Source of the DNA: Anarhynchus alexandrinus
Taxonomy: Eukaryota > Chordata > Aves > Charadriiformes > Charadriidae
Direction of reading: 5' to 3'
NCBI GenBank assembly: GCA_008711295.1
Contig: VUYV01000625.1
Location: 210,960-274,959 of the forward strand
DNA length: 64,000 nt
Part shown: positions 23,831 through 36,304 of the stretch, piece after piece
Numbering within the stretch: the stretch's first letter is position 1
Layout: every line of letters starts with the position of its first letter
The notes under the pieces: generated by a model
What the model saw: the letters and a program-made list of their open reading frames with translations, nothing else
What the model was told of the DNA's origin: nothing
Databases searched by the model: none
Translations under genes and position numbers: made by a program

Positions 23831-25914
23831 CCAAAGCTGCATTGTTTAGGTTCCTAGTAGAACTGGTTGGGAATCTTTTTGAAATGATTATTTGTTAGTA
23901 AATGCTGCATTATGTAGATGATGACTTTTACCAGAGGAATGTAAATTTTGGTTAAAATTTTTGTGGCTACCTCTCATATACAGAGACACCTGCTCACTAT
24001 AGTACAGCCGGGGATCAGACACTGAAGCTAAGATGTGAACGCTCCTACCTCCAGATCCAGCCACGCAGATCTTCAGCCTCTATACCTCTCAGCTTTGGAC
24101 TATTGGCTGTTCTTGGATAGCCATGTGGGTTTGGGTATGCTCTAAGCTGTGGAAGCCCTTTCTTTTTCTTTTTTTTTTAAAGGGTTTGAATTTACGCCAC
24201 ATCAAATAGTTAAATAATCAGTCCCTGAAATACATTGCAAAAGGGCAAATATTTTTCTCTGGATGACTTTAAATTCACGACTGAGACAGAGGGAATCCTT
24301 CCAAGAGATTAAGGAGGAAAAATGGTATCTGCCCTTGGATTGTGAAAGCGTCTGCCTCTGAGGGGGCTCTTTGAGACTCCTCTCAAGACCTGCCCACTGT
24401 TGCAACTTGCAGTGAGCCAAAACGCTTCTCGCCATGATTGTGTGGCTGCTCGAGGGAGCCAGGCCTGGACAACTGCAGGAGGTTTTTGGTCTGATTTACC
24501 AATTGGTAACCAATGCCCAAAATCATGGCACAAAGTGAAGCACCTAAGAAATCTGGGATTGAGACTGGTAAAGCATAGTTCTGCTTGAAAGTTTGCTAAC
24601 ATATGGGCAACTGGAAGCAGCAGTTTACCTCAATTCCTGTATCTACATTTGGGCAAGGCTTCTGGTTGACAGGAGTGAGCCCAGCTGGTCTTAAGAGTGA
24701 AATCTTGCCTGTTTTATCTGTAGGAGGGAAGAACTGTATCTACCACTCTTTTTTTTTTTTTTTTTTTTTTTTNAAATAAGTCTTTCACCTCCAAAATAGA
24801 CAAGCTCGCTTGTGTTTGTGTGTGAACACCCACAAACTGGAAAGGCCAAATCTCTTGCTTTTCCTGTCCTCAGTGCAATTTGTAGGGAGCTGCCTTTGCT
24901 TGCCCACGTCCCCAGCTTCACTAAAGGGCTGCGTTTGCAAAGCTCTTCGTGTCTTACCAGCAGAGCTCTGATTTGGATTTGTGTGCAGATTGTTTGAAGT
25001 TCAGGCATAAAACCTAGGAGGGTTGATTTTATTTTGTTTTTCCTTCTTAAGGGGGGCTGGGAGTCCAGGCTGCCAGAATCAATTGGACTGACTTGTATAT
25101 CTTCTCTCCTGAAGCCAGCTGACAGTTTTAAACCATCTTTAAATCAAGCCTTTGTGGTTAAGATTTACTGGGAGCTTTTTACAAATGAAATGCAAAATCT
25201 GGTGCTCTCTATGTAGAAGACAAATTCTTGAATCTGGCTTCCTGTGCATTGACAGAAATGTGGGGCTTTCAGTTATATATTTACGTGTACATGCTGCTGA
25301 GCCCTGCAGCGGTGATAGATACTTCCAAATGGCCCTGCTCAGAAAGGAGAGGTATCTTAGTGTTTGAGGGCAGATTCTGTGGGCCTTGTAGATTTATGGG
25401 AACGAGGGCCCTGAAGTGGGTGAATGGGACAGGTACCTATAAATATAATGAGCTAGTCTTGCACGCAGAGTAGCTTTATAAATAACAGCAGCCTTTTAGG
25501 TTTCCTAGGAGGTCTGGCAGTCTTACAAATGAATGTGCTGCTAGTTGTCTGAGACCAGACATCAGAAAGCTGTCCACAAGTGCCATTGGCCCACAGTCTC
25601 TTTTTCCCTGCCCCCATTCCCTCTCTCTTGGTGGGGTGTTGGTGTTTTTTTGTTGTTTTTTTTTTTTTTTCTGTTTTTGGTTATTGAAACACAGACCCTG
25701 CCTGGCCTGCAATCTCTCACTGTTGCTTGCTGAAGATGAATGATTCATCAGGCCCAACCTGATAAAATTGTGCAAGCCAGTCACCAAAGTTAATCAGACC
25801 AAAAGGAAAGAGATGAGGGAAGGGAAAAACAAAAGGCCCCAGAGCTAGTTCTAATCTTCGACCTTCCCCTGGGAATTGAAAAATGCATATATAATGTTCT
25901 CAGCCTGGGTTCTC
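23831..25914. other. Non-coding stretch with T homopolymers and one N
   Basis: This holds the T24-N at 24749-24773 and a T15 run at 25656-25670 within a longer T-rich patch. No gene was recognised, and no splice-bounded open frame stands out. Confidence 0.55.
24749..24773. repeat. T24 homopolymer ending in an unresolved base (N)
   Basis: Twenty-four T are followed by a single N at 24773 and then AAATAAG. The N directly after the run suggests that the true length was not resolved in the assembly. On the minus strand this reads as an A run, but no AATAAA or gene body precedes it, so a processed pseudogene tail is not supported. Confidence 0.95.
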
Positions 25915-26290
25915 CATCCTCCTCCAGCCTTCATTGGGAAATCTGAGAGCAACCCAGGCGATCGGTTTTAAAGTGCAACTTCCGATGTTGCAATGCAGAA
26001 GAGCGTGATTCAACAGGCCTCTGCCTGCCGTCCGACGGCCCATTCATGGCGCCTTATTTGTTAATAGCGCTGGGGAGCAGGCGGCTGCGGTTGCAACCTG
26101 CTAATCACTTCCACTCGGATTTGTTGTGTCACACCAGCAAGGATTGAGGTGAGGGGGCTGAGGAGCTGCTGACATGAATCATGTGGTGCTCTGCTGTGTA
26201 ATTAGGAAGGAGCCCTGTGGTTCTCAGTGCACTGGTGAGATTTCTCAGGCCTGAAACATAATAAAGACTGCCACCCACTTTAGCAGTGAA
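25915..26290. promoter_or_regulatory. CNE-like island with retained CpGs
   Basis: CpGs are clustered here (GGCGATCGG, TTCCGATG, GCCGTCCGACGG, GGCGCC, TAGCGCTGG, GCGGTTGC, CACTCGGAT) in a window that is otherwise CpG-poor. They are mixed with homeobox-like TGCTAATCACTT, TTTGTTAATAG and GTGTAATTAGG. This combination fits a hypomethylated or conserved enhancer. The stretch is short for a promoter CpG island and no gene start follows. It is inferred from composition only. Confidence 0.4.
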
Positions 26291-29200
26291 TTAGCATCAT
26301 CCTTGCTGATCCTCAAAGAGGCTGAGCACTTGCTGGAGGCCTGGTTGCTTGGGATCAGGGGGAATTGGGGTTTGGCCAGACAGGGCAAGGCTGATAGCTA
26401 GGTCACTGCCATAGTGGGGAGGACAGATCTCGGAGGAGGAGAGTGCCTGGGGGTGCTTTCTGTGAAGGCCATCGCTCCCTGCTTGGTGTGTGGCTGCAAT
26501 AGTCCTCCTGCTCGTGTCCGCCATGTGACTAAATGAGACAGAGTTGCACAAGCGGTTGCAACGGGGTGTGACTCTCCCCTGCCAGTTTGCTGTGATGCTC
26601 AAGGGGTTCCCAGGGTGCTGCTTCCATGTCTGCAGCTGAAAAATATCCTTTAGTTTCTCTCAGCTGGTTGCAGCAGTGGAGTGCTGCGCAGGACTCAACA
26701 GCTTCAAGCCCAGCATGGCCGCAGGCCCCTCTTGGCCACCTATGCTGTTGGGGGCTAGCGAGAGAGGATCACCGTTAGTTACCTTTCATGCCAGTTCATC
26801 TAACCGTTCTTTGCATCCCTGGTGCTTTTGGCTTCAGGAATCACACCGAACTCTTAGTGAGCATGAGGAAATGTGTTAAACCCTGAAACCTTCACACCAC
26901 CGATGGCTGTGTTCCAGAATGAAGAGACTAATTAGTCAGTAAGAATGCTTCAAGGGATTTCATCAAATTGTCCTGTGATTCTTTCTAGCCTCTGAGTCCA
27001 CATTAAAACAGAGAGACATTCCCTTTACTCTCTCTCATTTTAGGTTCGTTTTAGTTTAGTTCAGTTCAGTTTTGGTATATTTGGTATTTAACAATATTGT
27101 ATCAAAACAACATCTCCACGTGATTTTAATTTAGAATTAAACTACTGTGATACTGTCAGGAGAAAACCACATGCCAGACCCTCAGCTGCTGTGAATCAGC
27201 AACAATCCATTGATTTTAGCAGGGCAGCACTGATTCATTCCAGCCAAGGATCTGGCCCACCCTTGCGTAAAAGGAAGACCTGTTTCCTCACCCTGGTTAC
27301 TAAAACATTGCATATCAAGATGGGATGTGTTAAACCGCCTCCTTTTACTTTTCACCACTTGTGTCATTTTGTTTGTGTTTTCTGCTACTCATTTTTTTGC
27401 TGGGGCAGTGAAACTTTTTTGTTGGAGATAATTTCACCCTAAGCTCACAAGCCTTGGCACAGCTAAGTTTTGGGAGGATGGGTTTAATGTTGCCCTGAAT
27501 ATGAAAAATGAGATTATCTTCTCCAAAATAAGGTTTATGGCTGTAATGTTTTGGTTCTTGTACGTAACCTTCATGCTATACAAGGTGGGGGGGAGGATGT
27601 TTCCTACTGTTTTCTATTCTTTATATGATGCTTGAAGAAGCAAAGGATTGGTGTGTGATTACACTCTTCAAGTCAGAGAGCACCTGAAGAGCTGGGTACC
27701 TATTGAGACAAATTAGAGAATTTCAGACTGGCTCTTGTGCAACTTCTCTGCAAGAAATACCTTTCGTGGGCTAAATGAGAGTCACATAATTTTTGTGAAA
27801 AAGCATCTGCTTTCCACAGCACAGTTTTATTTTTCTGTTGGTGCTGTCAAACTGCTTTGAATACCACAGATGGCAGCTATATTATCTGCTGCATTATCCA
27901 CTGCATCCCTTCCGTATGAGGAGAGACACAATGGCTCTTGAGAGAGGGAGCCCAGCTCTGATTTCTCATCCCAGCTCTTATGCTTGGCTCAGGGCATGGT
28001 GACCCTGTCTGTGCATTGATATGGTCCGTGTGTTTGACAGAAATCCTGTTAAAGTTAGTGGCTTCTGCCTAGGTGACATTGCAACCTCAGCCACCTTCCC
28101 ACAGCAAAACGAAGAAAACCCCTTTTTGACAGGTAACAGGAAAAACAATGACGTATGATGTTATAGGTTGGGTGTAACTGCCACCCTTCATTTACTGCAG
28201 TTGTAAGAAATTATTAACGCTCCTTTGTGGAATCAGGGAGATGAAACAATGGTGGCCTCCACCCCAAGCACACGTCACTGCCCAAAACAAAGGCACAGCC
28301 CCAGCCTGCATAGGTGTGGACAGGTTTCCTTGGCTGTTGGCTTGGCAGAGCCTGGCAGGAAAGGCAAGGGAGGCAGCCAGGGAGAGCCCTGGGCAGAGAA
28401 GCAGTCAGTGCTTTGTGGGTTGACTGATGGTGAAAAGGGAGCGGAAACAGGAGCAAATAAACTGGGTCTGGCATGGTGAGGAGAGATTTTGTACCTGCTT
28501 CCTACACGAGCAGGGTTTCTGCAAAGAAATAACTGGCACTGCTGAGAGGCAGGATCCACATGGAGTCGACCCAAGGCTCTGGTTATCCACTTGTCTGAAA
28601 GTAAGTCACTGAAGAAAATGAAATGAGTTGGAAAACAGAAGGCATTGGCAGGAGAACAGCCTGTTACCGGAATGTATTTGTTGTATAGCAGTAAATGGAG
28701 GAGCCTGATTTGCCTGGCCCTGTGCAAATCCCACTAAGCGTTTACAAACCAAGAAGTGATGACTGACGCAGAGCAGAGGGGCAGCAGGGGGAGAGTGAAG
28801 TGCTTCAAATCTCTCATTTTCATTTGACTCAGTTCCAGGATGACACAGTCCACCCTAGACTAAAAATAACTACAGAAAGGAGTAGAGCACCTTTTTTTTT
28901 TTTTTAAAATTCAAGTTTCAGGATATCTTTTGGGAGTATGACAGGTTTGATTCAGCCTCCTTATTTAGCTTTTATGCCAGCCTGTCAGTGGAATTGTACT
29001 GTCATGGCTGAAGTAATACTGCGGTGACTCGCAGCTGGACAAAGACCTTGGGCTGCCTTCCTCATTTTAACATGAAACTGTAAGGAAGACTTGGCAGTAT
29101 CCCTGTTTTTACCCAGAAATGCTTTTCTTCCAGAGATGAGGGACAGTAGGGCCAATGGATCAATACTGGTTTGGGAGCCAAGAGGTGTGACTCTGTCTCC

Positions 29201-31388
29201 CGGTGTAAGTTTTTGTGAGGACTGTTGCTTACTATGGCTGTCTGTGACTTCTTTCAATTGCCTTTGCAGGTGCATCAGTAGAAACACCTACCCAATGGCC
29301 TTTTGACTTTGATTTGGGAAAAAATACAACCTGTAACCTTGTTGCCCACATGCAGATTTCAGCCAGATTTGGTGAAGTGGAAGAGAACTCAAAGATACTA
29401 ACCTCCAGCTTGCTTTTTTTTAAAAAAAAATAAATGTGGAAATAAGCAGTAGCTGGGAAATGAGATTTAATTACTACCTCACACCGAGTTGCAGCAAAAG
29501 GGCACATCTCGTTAGAAAAGTCCCACCTTCAAGCCCTGCCGCCAGAGGAGACAAAGATCTTAGTAACTGGGGTGGGGTGGTTACTGTCAGGGTGCAGAGC
29601 TCCCTGATCCTGGGGAGCCTTGATACAGAAATCCTTGGGACACCCAGTTACTGCACAGGACATCTGGATAGGTTTTCTGACTCACTTATCTCCTGTCTGC
29701 TTGGAATGAGACTGCCTTGCTCTGCACCAGTAAATGTGATCTCTTACAGAGTCATCAGCCTATGGGTGGTGTGAACTGGTGTAAACACAGGATGAACAAA
29801 CCTTCGCCTGTTCGTGTTACTGGAAGATCTGCCAGGTTCAGCAGGGGAAAGTTGGCTTTGACGCCACCTCAGTAAGGTTAGAAGGCAGCTAATAACTCCT
29901 TTCCCCAGTGCCACAGAGCTGATAAAAACTAGAGCTGGCCCAGCCCTGTGAAAGCCATGACCTGGTCTTCCTGGGTTCCTCACCTCCTGGCTGAGACAGG
30001 GAGGACAGATGTGCAGTTTGGTGGACAAACTGAAAAATAAAGCACAAAGGGCACAAATCCCCCCTTTAAGGGATGGCAAATGAGGAAGAAGAGGTTTAGC
30101 TCCAAATTTTGCCTCTGTTCAACAGGCAATACATTATCTCCAAGTAATCTCCTCAACTAAAAACATCAAGTTAAGTTTAAAATGGCTGCTTCAAAAGAGT
30201 TGGGGGTTTGTAACCCTCAGACTTCTTATTGCCAGAATTATTTGGGGATCTGAATAGCTTCGTACATTTTTCTGTGAATTTACTGTTTTCTGTAAAACCA
30301 AACTAATTACTCAGCTCTCTTATGGTCGGATAGGACCGGCAGTGCAACAGCGGTGGGGTGAGAGGTGCCTTGCAGAAGCAAGCGGCTTCAAGCAGACAGG
30401 ACTTACTCTGCCAATTCTCTCCAAGTGCCGTGAATGGCGCCGTAGGGTATTAGAAATGCTGCTGTTGTCTGAAGGATATTTCATGCTGCTGCAGACCAGA
30501 AAAAAAATCTTTTGTAGGAACTCTAGCCTGAATAACATAATGAATCCACCTATTCCTTGGTTTTCTCTGTTAGCTCCTTGTGCTACCTCACAGTGGTATC
30601 TCTCCCCCACCCTTTAGGGTGGCTGTGGTTGATCCCAGTGCATGAGCAAGGGAGTGATAGACACTTCCTTGTAAGGAGCATACATTGGCCTTACCTGCTG
30701 CTGCTTTGCCTTGCAGGAAGTGTGACTTGCACAGATCCTGCTGCTTATCTCCTGTGGGAGGCAGAAAATGTCTTCATCCAGCCGTGAGGTAGGAGTGACC
30801 ACTTTTACATAGAGACGGGGTTTTTTAGTGGAGGGCATGGCTTTTGCTGCTGCTGTTTGTCGTGATGTGCAGCACCTTCCCATCAGAAATGGGATCCTCT
30901 TGTGCTAGGCATGCACAGATAGAAAGAGGTTGTTCTAAATCACAAAAAAAATGTTGAAATAGACAAGGGAAAGCTGGGAAAAGCTGCAGGGGATCACTGA
31001 TGGTTCCATGTCCTTTTGGTGGGCTAGTCGCACACAGGCCCAGCAAAGTCAGTTCAGTGTGCACAAAATGAGTTTCTCAAGAGAATAAGTGTCCAGCGCT
31101 CCTTCAGCTCAAAATAATTGGTTTTGGCACATCGTTGCAATAGTCTCCCATGCACTCAGTGGATGCAGCCAGAGAAGACGGATGAGCTCATTGTTGCCGC
31201 AGTGTTTTTTTGTTCTGTTAGTTTTCTGCCAGTTCAGTGAACTGAATTGGCTCATGGAAGCATCTCCAGTGCCAGAAACTTCAGTGTACAGAGTACCAGT
31301 GGAATCAAGACCAGCCCTTCTGACAGCTGTTAGATTAAGCCGGCCACTCTGTTTTACTCACTCCTGGTGCCTCCTCTTCTCTTCACAG
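26291..31388. other. Non-coding stretch, one strong orphan acceptor
   Basis: No gene is recognised over about 5 kb. A strong acceptor (TTCTTTCAATTGCCTTTGCAG) ends at 29269 without a convincing donor after it. Short tracts: T14 at 28892-28905 and a T-then-A block near 29415-29430. A small GTTTA/GTTCA pentamer run (TAGTTTAGTTCAGTTCAG) lies near 27055. Confidence 0.5.
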
Positions 31389-31438
31389 GCTGGTCCCTGG
31401 GATCCCTGAATTTCTGCAATTTGCAACAGTTCTCCCTG
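31389..31438 (+). other. Candidate micro-exon (50 nt) with strong sites
   Basis: The acceptor CCTCCTCTTCTCTTCACAG ends at 31388 and the donor CCCTG/GTGAGTGAAG starts at 31439. Two of three frames are open. The peptide from the second (LVPGIPEFLQFATVLP) is not recognised. Together with the candidates at 32925 and 36186 it could form a plus-strand transcript. It is low-confidence without RNA data. Confidence 0.22.
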
Positions 31439-32924
31439 GTGAGTGAAGAAGTAGAGAGCATGCTTTTCAGCACAATCCGTGTGGCACCATTTGCCACTGC
31501 TAAAACCATCTATGTGAAAGCACACAAGCAGGTGGGTAGCTCATAGCTGGAGGGGGACTCCCAAACAGAAAGAGGAAAACAGGGAGGGTCCAGTGTGGTC
31601 CAGTGTGTGTTTATGAGGGCTGCTCACAGAAACTGGCCCTGCAGTGAGAACTGATGAAGACTTAACTTACAGTCCTTCACGTTTTTTTTTTCCATCATGG
31701 ACAAAGAGTGGGCTTCAGCCTGGATTTTTTAATTCCAGTTTGTGCACTCTCCATCCTGGGGTTGAGATTGCAGCACCTCCTCAGCACAGTACCTGAGGGA
31801 GCTCTTAAATTGGTTGTCAGACTCCTGCAGCTCTCACTAGAGCTAGGGTTTCACCTCCCGTTCTTCAGGCTAACTGCATGAGGTAGATTGAAATTTCAGG
31901 GTTTCCTTGCACACGTGTTTTTTTCTTTCTGACATTTCATCACATCTCCCTGCTTTCAGGGAGCTGAAACTTTGGAGGGGGAAGGCTATGTAAAGGCTAG
32001 GATTAGGAAGTGATGGGTAGATTGCCTGGGTAGCTTATGGTACCTGTCCCTGGAAGCTTTTAGGCTATGTGCTTCAGCCATGCTACACAATAGTGGGGCC
32101 TGTTTTAAGATGGGATGTGAACTGCTTGGTTTTGCACCACTCCTTCACCTCTGCTTTGCAAACAGTGCTTGCTAAGATAATCAGCAATGACAAATGCTCA
32201 TGGAATATTGTAAGTGTGTGAATAACCACCTAAGAAGTATTTGGAAAGAGCTGCTCTTGGTATTCTGGGTTCAAGCTTACAAACAAGAGCTTCAAACAAG
32301 TGAGCAAGATGACGACGTTTGTTCTCTTAGCTGTGGGTACGCTTTGCTGAATGGGCGTGGGTAGCAAACCCATGCAGAAGCTGTTAGTAATCCTCGTGGG
32401 CTCTGGTGTGGTCACACTGAACCAGAGACTTAGAGTTATATGTGAATGCAATTACTTTACTTTCTAATATTTGGCTGGCTTTAGAAACCATCTTCCTTTT
32501 TTCCCCTCTTGTTTTCTTTCATGAAGCCAACATTTCTCATTGGTTTGGGGTGTTTTAGTGACTAGAGAGGAATGTAGGCTTCTTAGAAGCACAGGAGCTG
32601 TTTTGCTCTTCAGTAGTATCCCTCCTCTGCACATGGACAGAGGAGACCCGAGTGGACAGAATCACAGTCATGAAGCTAAGGAGAGCCACAGGTCTGAAAG
32701 AAAGCCTCTGAAACAGGATGGAGTGGCAGAAAGGCTGCATTTTCTCCAGGGATCTGTGCATTGCATGAAATGAGATGTTCCTGCTGCCTTTTCTGCAGCA
32801 GGTAATTGCATGTTTTGTGTGTGCTTTTCTTGTTCTTTGTGACCCAAAACGTGCTTCTCTTCCCAGCCCTTAGCTCTTTCTTTGCTTTGAGTCTTTTGAT
32901 TTGTTCTTTCTTGTTCTCTTCTAG
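31439..32924. other. Non-coding stretch between candidate exons
   Basis: A perfect 10-bp direct repeat (GGTCCAGTGT twice, 31587-31606) is visible. A donor-like GCAG/GTAATTGC occurs near 32801, about 120 nt before the next strong acceptor. No gene was recognised. Confidence 0.5.
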
Positions 32925-33007
32925 TCTCTGTGTATGAAGCCCAGGCCAGAGGTGCCTGCTACCCCTTTGACATCTTCTCAGCACGCCTGATGCTAGCCAG
33001 GCTTTGA
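32925..33007 (+). other. Candidate terminal exon with very strong acceptor
   Basis: A long T/C tract, TTGTTCTTTCTTGTTCTCTTCTAG, ends at 32924, the strongest acceptor context I noticed. The third frame reads VYEAQARGACYPFDIFSARL and onward to TGA at 33005-33007. The translation has a fairly natural composition but matches nothing I know. No clear donor follows, so it would be a terminal exon, or the acceptor is a decoy. Only the segment to the stop is given. Confidence 0.22.
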
Positions 33008-35135
33008 AAAAGAAGCAGCTGCAACATGGAGCCTCCCCAGCAGGTCTCCCATCCCGCTTCCGTTCTGTCTCTGTGCACACATCCGGAGGAGCCAGTCTGC
33101 TCGCAATGCCATGGCTGCTGCTTCAGACAGCCAGAAGTCATCTGCGATTTGCCTCCTGTGACACTGAGTCACAGGAGAGAGGAAGGTCTTGATTCACTGT
33201 CTCATGGGAAATGCTCTGGCTCCAGGCTTCCCTTAGCATTTCCTCATTTAGACACCAGTTCAGCAAAGCCATTTGAATAGAGTTTGTAGAGCTGCTGTCT
33301 ACAGCTCACTTCCCCGCCCCCCCAAACACAACAGCAAATGTCCTTGTGGCGCTGATGGTTGTTTCCTGAAGAAGCGTCAACTGTATGAAGTGGAGTTGGT
33401 GGCTTTGATAGTCCCTATTCATAGCAAATACTAAAAATACCTGTTAAAATCATGACTCTGGTGGCAGAATTTCTTTTTCCTTTCCAGTTTTTGAAACTCT
33501 GTTGCTTCAGTAGTGGGGAAATATTCATGTATGATGGAGAGAGGATTCTTTTTTCCCCACTGCCAAAAGAAATGCAACATTTTAGGGAGAGAGAAAAAAT
33601 TCCCATTGCTTTTATCAGTAATTGAAATGTCAGAAAAATTGTTTATCTTTTTTCTACTGTTTTGGAGTAGATTTTCTACTTAGCCACCTTCTTGGAGGTG
33701 CTGGCTAGCTTTGCCTTTGCTTTGGTCCAAAAGTGTCTCTGATCTGCAAAACTGTCCTGGAGATATCACTAGAATAGCCTTTCCTGAGAGATTTCTGCTT
33801 CCTGCTGGGCTGACAATGCAGCCGGATTCACTGGGATTTCCCCTGTGGTGAGGGGAACATGGTATGGCTGCACAGTAACTGAAGTCTCATGCTCCTTCTG
33901 AGCAGAGGAGGAATCTGTGAAGACCACGTTCTACTTAAATACTTGAGGTTTTCACACTTGAGGGTTTACTAGTAGGTATTATTTTAAATCCTTAATGGGT
34001 GGAAGGCAGCCTTTGGATTTGTTGATCTTACAAAAGAAATTTAGTGTTTTGAGTATTGTGCTGGAACTCCAGAGGACTATTTGGGGCAAACTAGGGATAT
34101 AGCACTGGCCATTTGGCCATGGCTGAGCAATATCACTTCGCTCCTTTATTCCTTCTTTAATCTGCTCACCTATGGCAGTTAGTACAGCTGGAGGTACACT
34201 GGTAGTGTCACACTGATATCAGGTGCTCTGATGGTGTTAGGGGCCACTGGGTGCCTGTCTCAGACACACAGGGAGAGGACAGTTCAGACAGGACTTTTTA
34301 ATTTCCTCCCTTCCCAACCAAAAAGCTGGAGCCCTGTAGCTCCAGTTGTGCAAAACTGGGTTGGGACTCAGAGAACCTGTTCATTTTACATCAGTGCACC
34401 AACCACCATTTGAACGTAGTGGTGCTGTGTCATTTAAGGTGATGTTGAATCCCTAAAGCCTCTTTCTAAAGCCCTTGTGTCTCCTGTCTCTCTTCCCGAG
34501 ATCTGCTGTGTTGCAGACCTTGCTTTTATGGAATCTGCCAGGCTTGAAGGTGCAGCCTGCTGTTCAGATCACATTTACAGAGGGCTCATGTTAGACTTAA
34601 GACCATATTATGTTTGTTCCTTTGCGATGCTTATATTTGTCTTGTTCTTTGACTGGGAATTCAGATTGTGTGTCTTGGCTAGGCTCTGTCGTATATGTTT
34701 AATCCCAGCTTCTTTGCTCTCCTGCAGGGCCTTGCTAGGGAACAGGAAGTAAATGGAGTGTCTCGTAGAGACGACTTGGAGGGAGAGCTGACTGCCAGCC
34801 AAAACCCCCATCCAGCTACAAAAGCAGCTGTTTCAGCCCAAAGAATTTGTAAGTAGAATTATTTTCTTAGCACCTCATCATACTTCCTGCAGGAGCTTGG
34901 GCAATCAGACAGGTTTTCCATCCTGGTAGGCTCAGAAGGATGGGGTGCTTATTTAGATAAGTTGGTGAATACTGCTTGGTGATCACAAGGCAAGAGCGCT
35001 GCATGCGGGTGAGGGGGGAGAAAAAGTTTTGAGGTGTGAAAAGGGGAACATTTGGGCCAAATCAACACTGGAGGTTTGGAGTCAAGTTTTAGCCTTTTTC
35101 CTGTGCCTTCTAACTCCAAGCCCCAACTAGAGCAA

Positions 35136-35175
35136 GTGTGTGTGTGTGCGCATGCGCGTGTGTGTGTGTGCATGC
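35136..35175. repeat. 40-bp perfect alternating purine-pyrimidine tract
   Basis: This is a (GT)n microsatellite interrupted by GCGCATGCGC, a perfect 10-bp palindrome, and ending in GTGCATGC. Every step alternates purine and pyrimidine over 40 bp, which is the classic requirement for left-handed Z-DNA under negative supercoiling. The GC-rich centre strengthens this. Confidence 0.95.
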
Positions 35176-35255
35176 CTCAGGCACAGTAGAAAGCAGGAAT
35201 TTTCCTAGGCTGTGACGCACAGTCTACCTGGAGGACTGGCTTTGTCCTGGCTCCA

Positions 35256-35287
35256 GGGCCGGGGGGGTGGAACGGGGATGGACGGGG
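35256..35287 (+). other. G-quadruplex motif
   Basis: Four G runs (GGG, GGGGGGG, GGGG, GGGG) are joined by loops of 2, 6 and 6 nt. This fits the G3+N1-7 quadruplex rule on the plus strand. It lies about 80 bp after the Z-DNA-prone tract. Folding is predicted, not shown. Confidence 0.75.
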
Positions 35288-36185
35288 ACGGACGACACGA
35301 CTCCCAGCTGTCCAAGCATCGGTCCTGTCTGGAACCTCTTCTACACTGAGAAGTACCTGGAGTTAAAAAGAGAGAGTGGTTTTTTGGGAGAGACTAATTG
35401 GCACAGGAAAGTAGAGACCTGCTCCCTATATCTGACATACAGGTCCCACTGTCAATTCTCTTATGGAAAAAAATCCTCCAGCTCTTGACAACAGACATAA
35501 GGAAAACAGATTTATTTGATCAAACAACACAGTTAAATGTAGTGGGCCAGTTCCCCTTTGCTCTTCGTTTCCCCACTGGCCCTGAGTGGGGAAATTCCTA
35601 ATCTCAACACCTAGACATGCCCTCTTTGCCAAGCCTCATCTTGCCAACGTGGCTTGTGTTGAGGCTGTGACTGGGAGAGTAAAGCCTGGCGGCTATTTTT
35701 CTAAGACTGTAGCAATCCTTTGCCAGTGCCCACGGGTCTGCTGCAGAGCTGCTGCTTCAGGGTGCTGGTATGGAGCTGCAGGGCCCTTCTGGGCAGGTCC
35801 TGGCCAGGGCTGTCTGCACTCCCCTGCCCGAGGCGTTCATGCCCTCGTGGAAGGAATGACTGAACCATGCAGAAAGCAGCTCTGACACAGTTTACAGCTC
35901 AGTGTGTTAAGATAATGCCGATTGGTGCTACTTGGCTGCACTGGCTGCTTCTTCCATCATGTCATTACCGTGTGGGGTAACAGCCTGTTCATGATGCTGC
36001 TGTTACAAATATGGTATCCCACTGTGACTGTGAACAGCATTGCTGTCCTGGAGATAGACCATAGTACCACGGTTCCTGTAGTTATCTCTACTACAGAAAG
36101 ATTGGGGTTCCCCTTTTCTGCCTTTTTGTGCCCTTGCAAGGCCCATGGGAGTCTAACTTACATTCTTAAAATTCTCAATTTACAG

Positions 36186-36304
36186 TTTGGTCCCAGCTGG
36201 CTCCGTTGTGCCCTGCATCAGCCTGCAGAAAGTCTGTGTCATGGGACAAGAGGCCTTTCAGCTGGAGAAGTCAGTCACTGTTCAAGCTTAGCCCAGATCC
36301 TCAG
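36186..36304 (+). other. Candidate internal exon (119 nt)
   Basis: The acceptor AAAATTCTCAATTTACAG ends at 36185 and the donor CTCAG/GTAAGGGG starts at 36305. One frame stays open to the donor (segment FGPSWLRCALHQPAESLC). The translation is Cys/His/Ser-rich and unknown. The splice sites are good, but the acceptor tract is interrupted by A. A noncoding exon is as likely as a coding one. Confidence 0.22.

Larger units (their letters stand above)
33008..36185. other. Non-coding stretch holding structure-prone DNA
   Basis: No gene is recognised. A good acceptor (CTTTGCTCTCCTGCAG) ends near 34728 without a donor. The notable contents are the alternating tract at 35136-35175 and the G-rich motif at 35256-35287. 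Confidence 0.5.

Noticed and set aside
24749..24790. Minus-strand A run considered as a processed pseudogene tail
   Set aside because: No polyadenylation signal before it, no coding relic on the minus strand and no target-site duplication seen.
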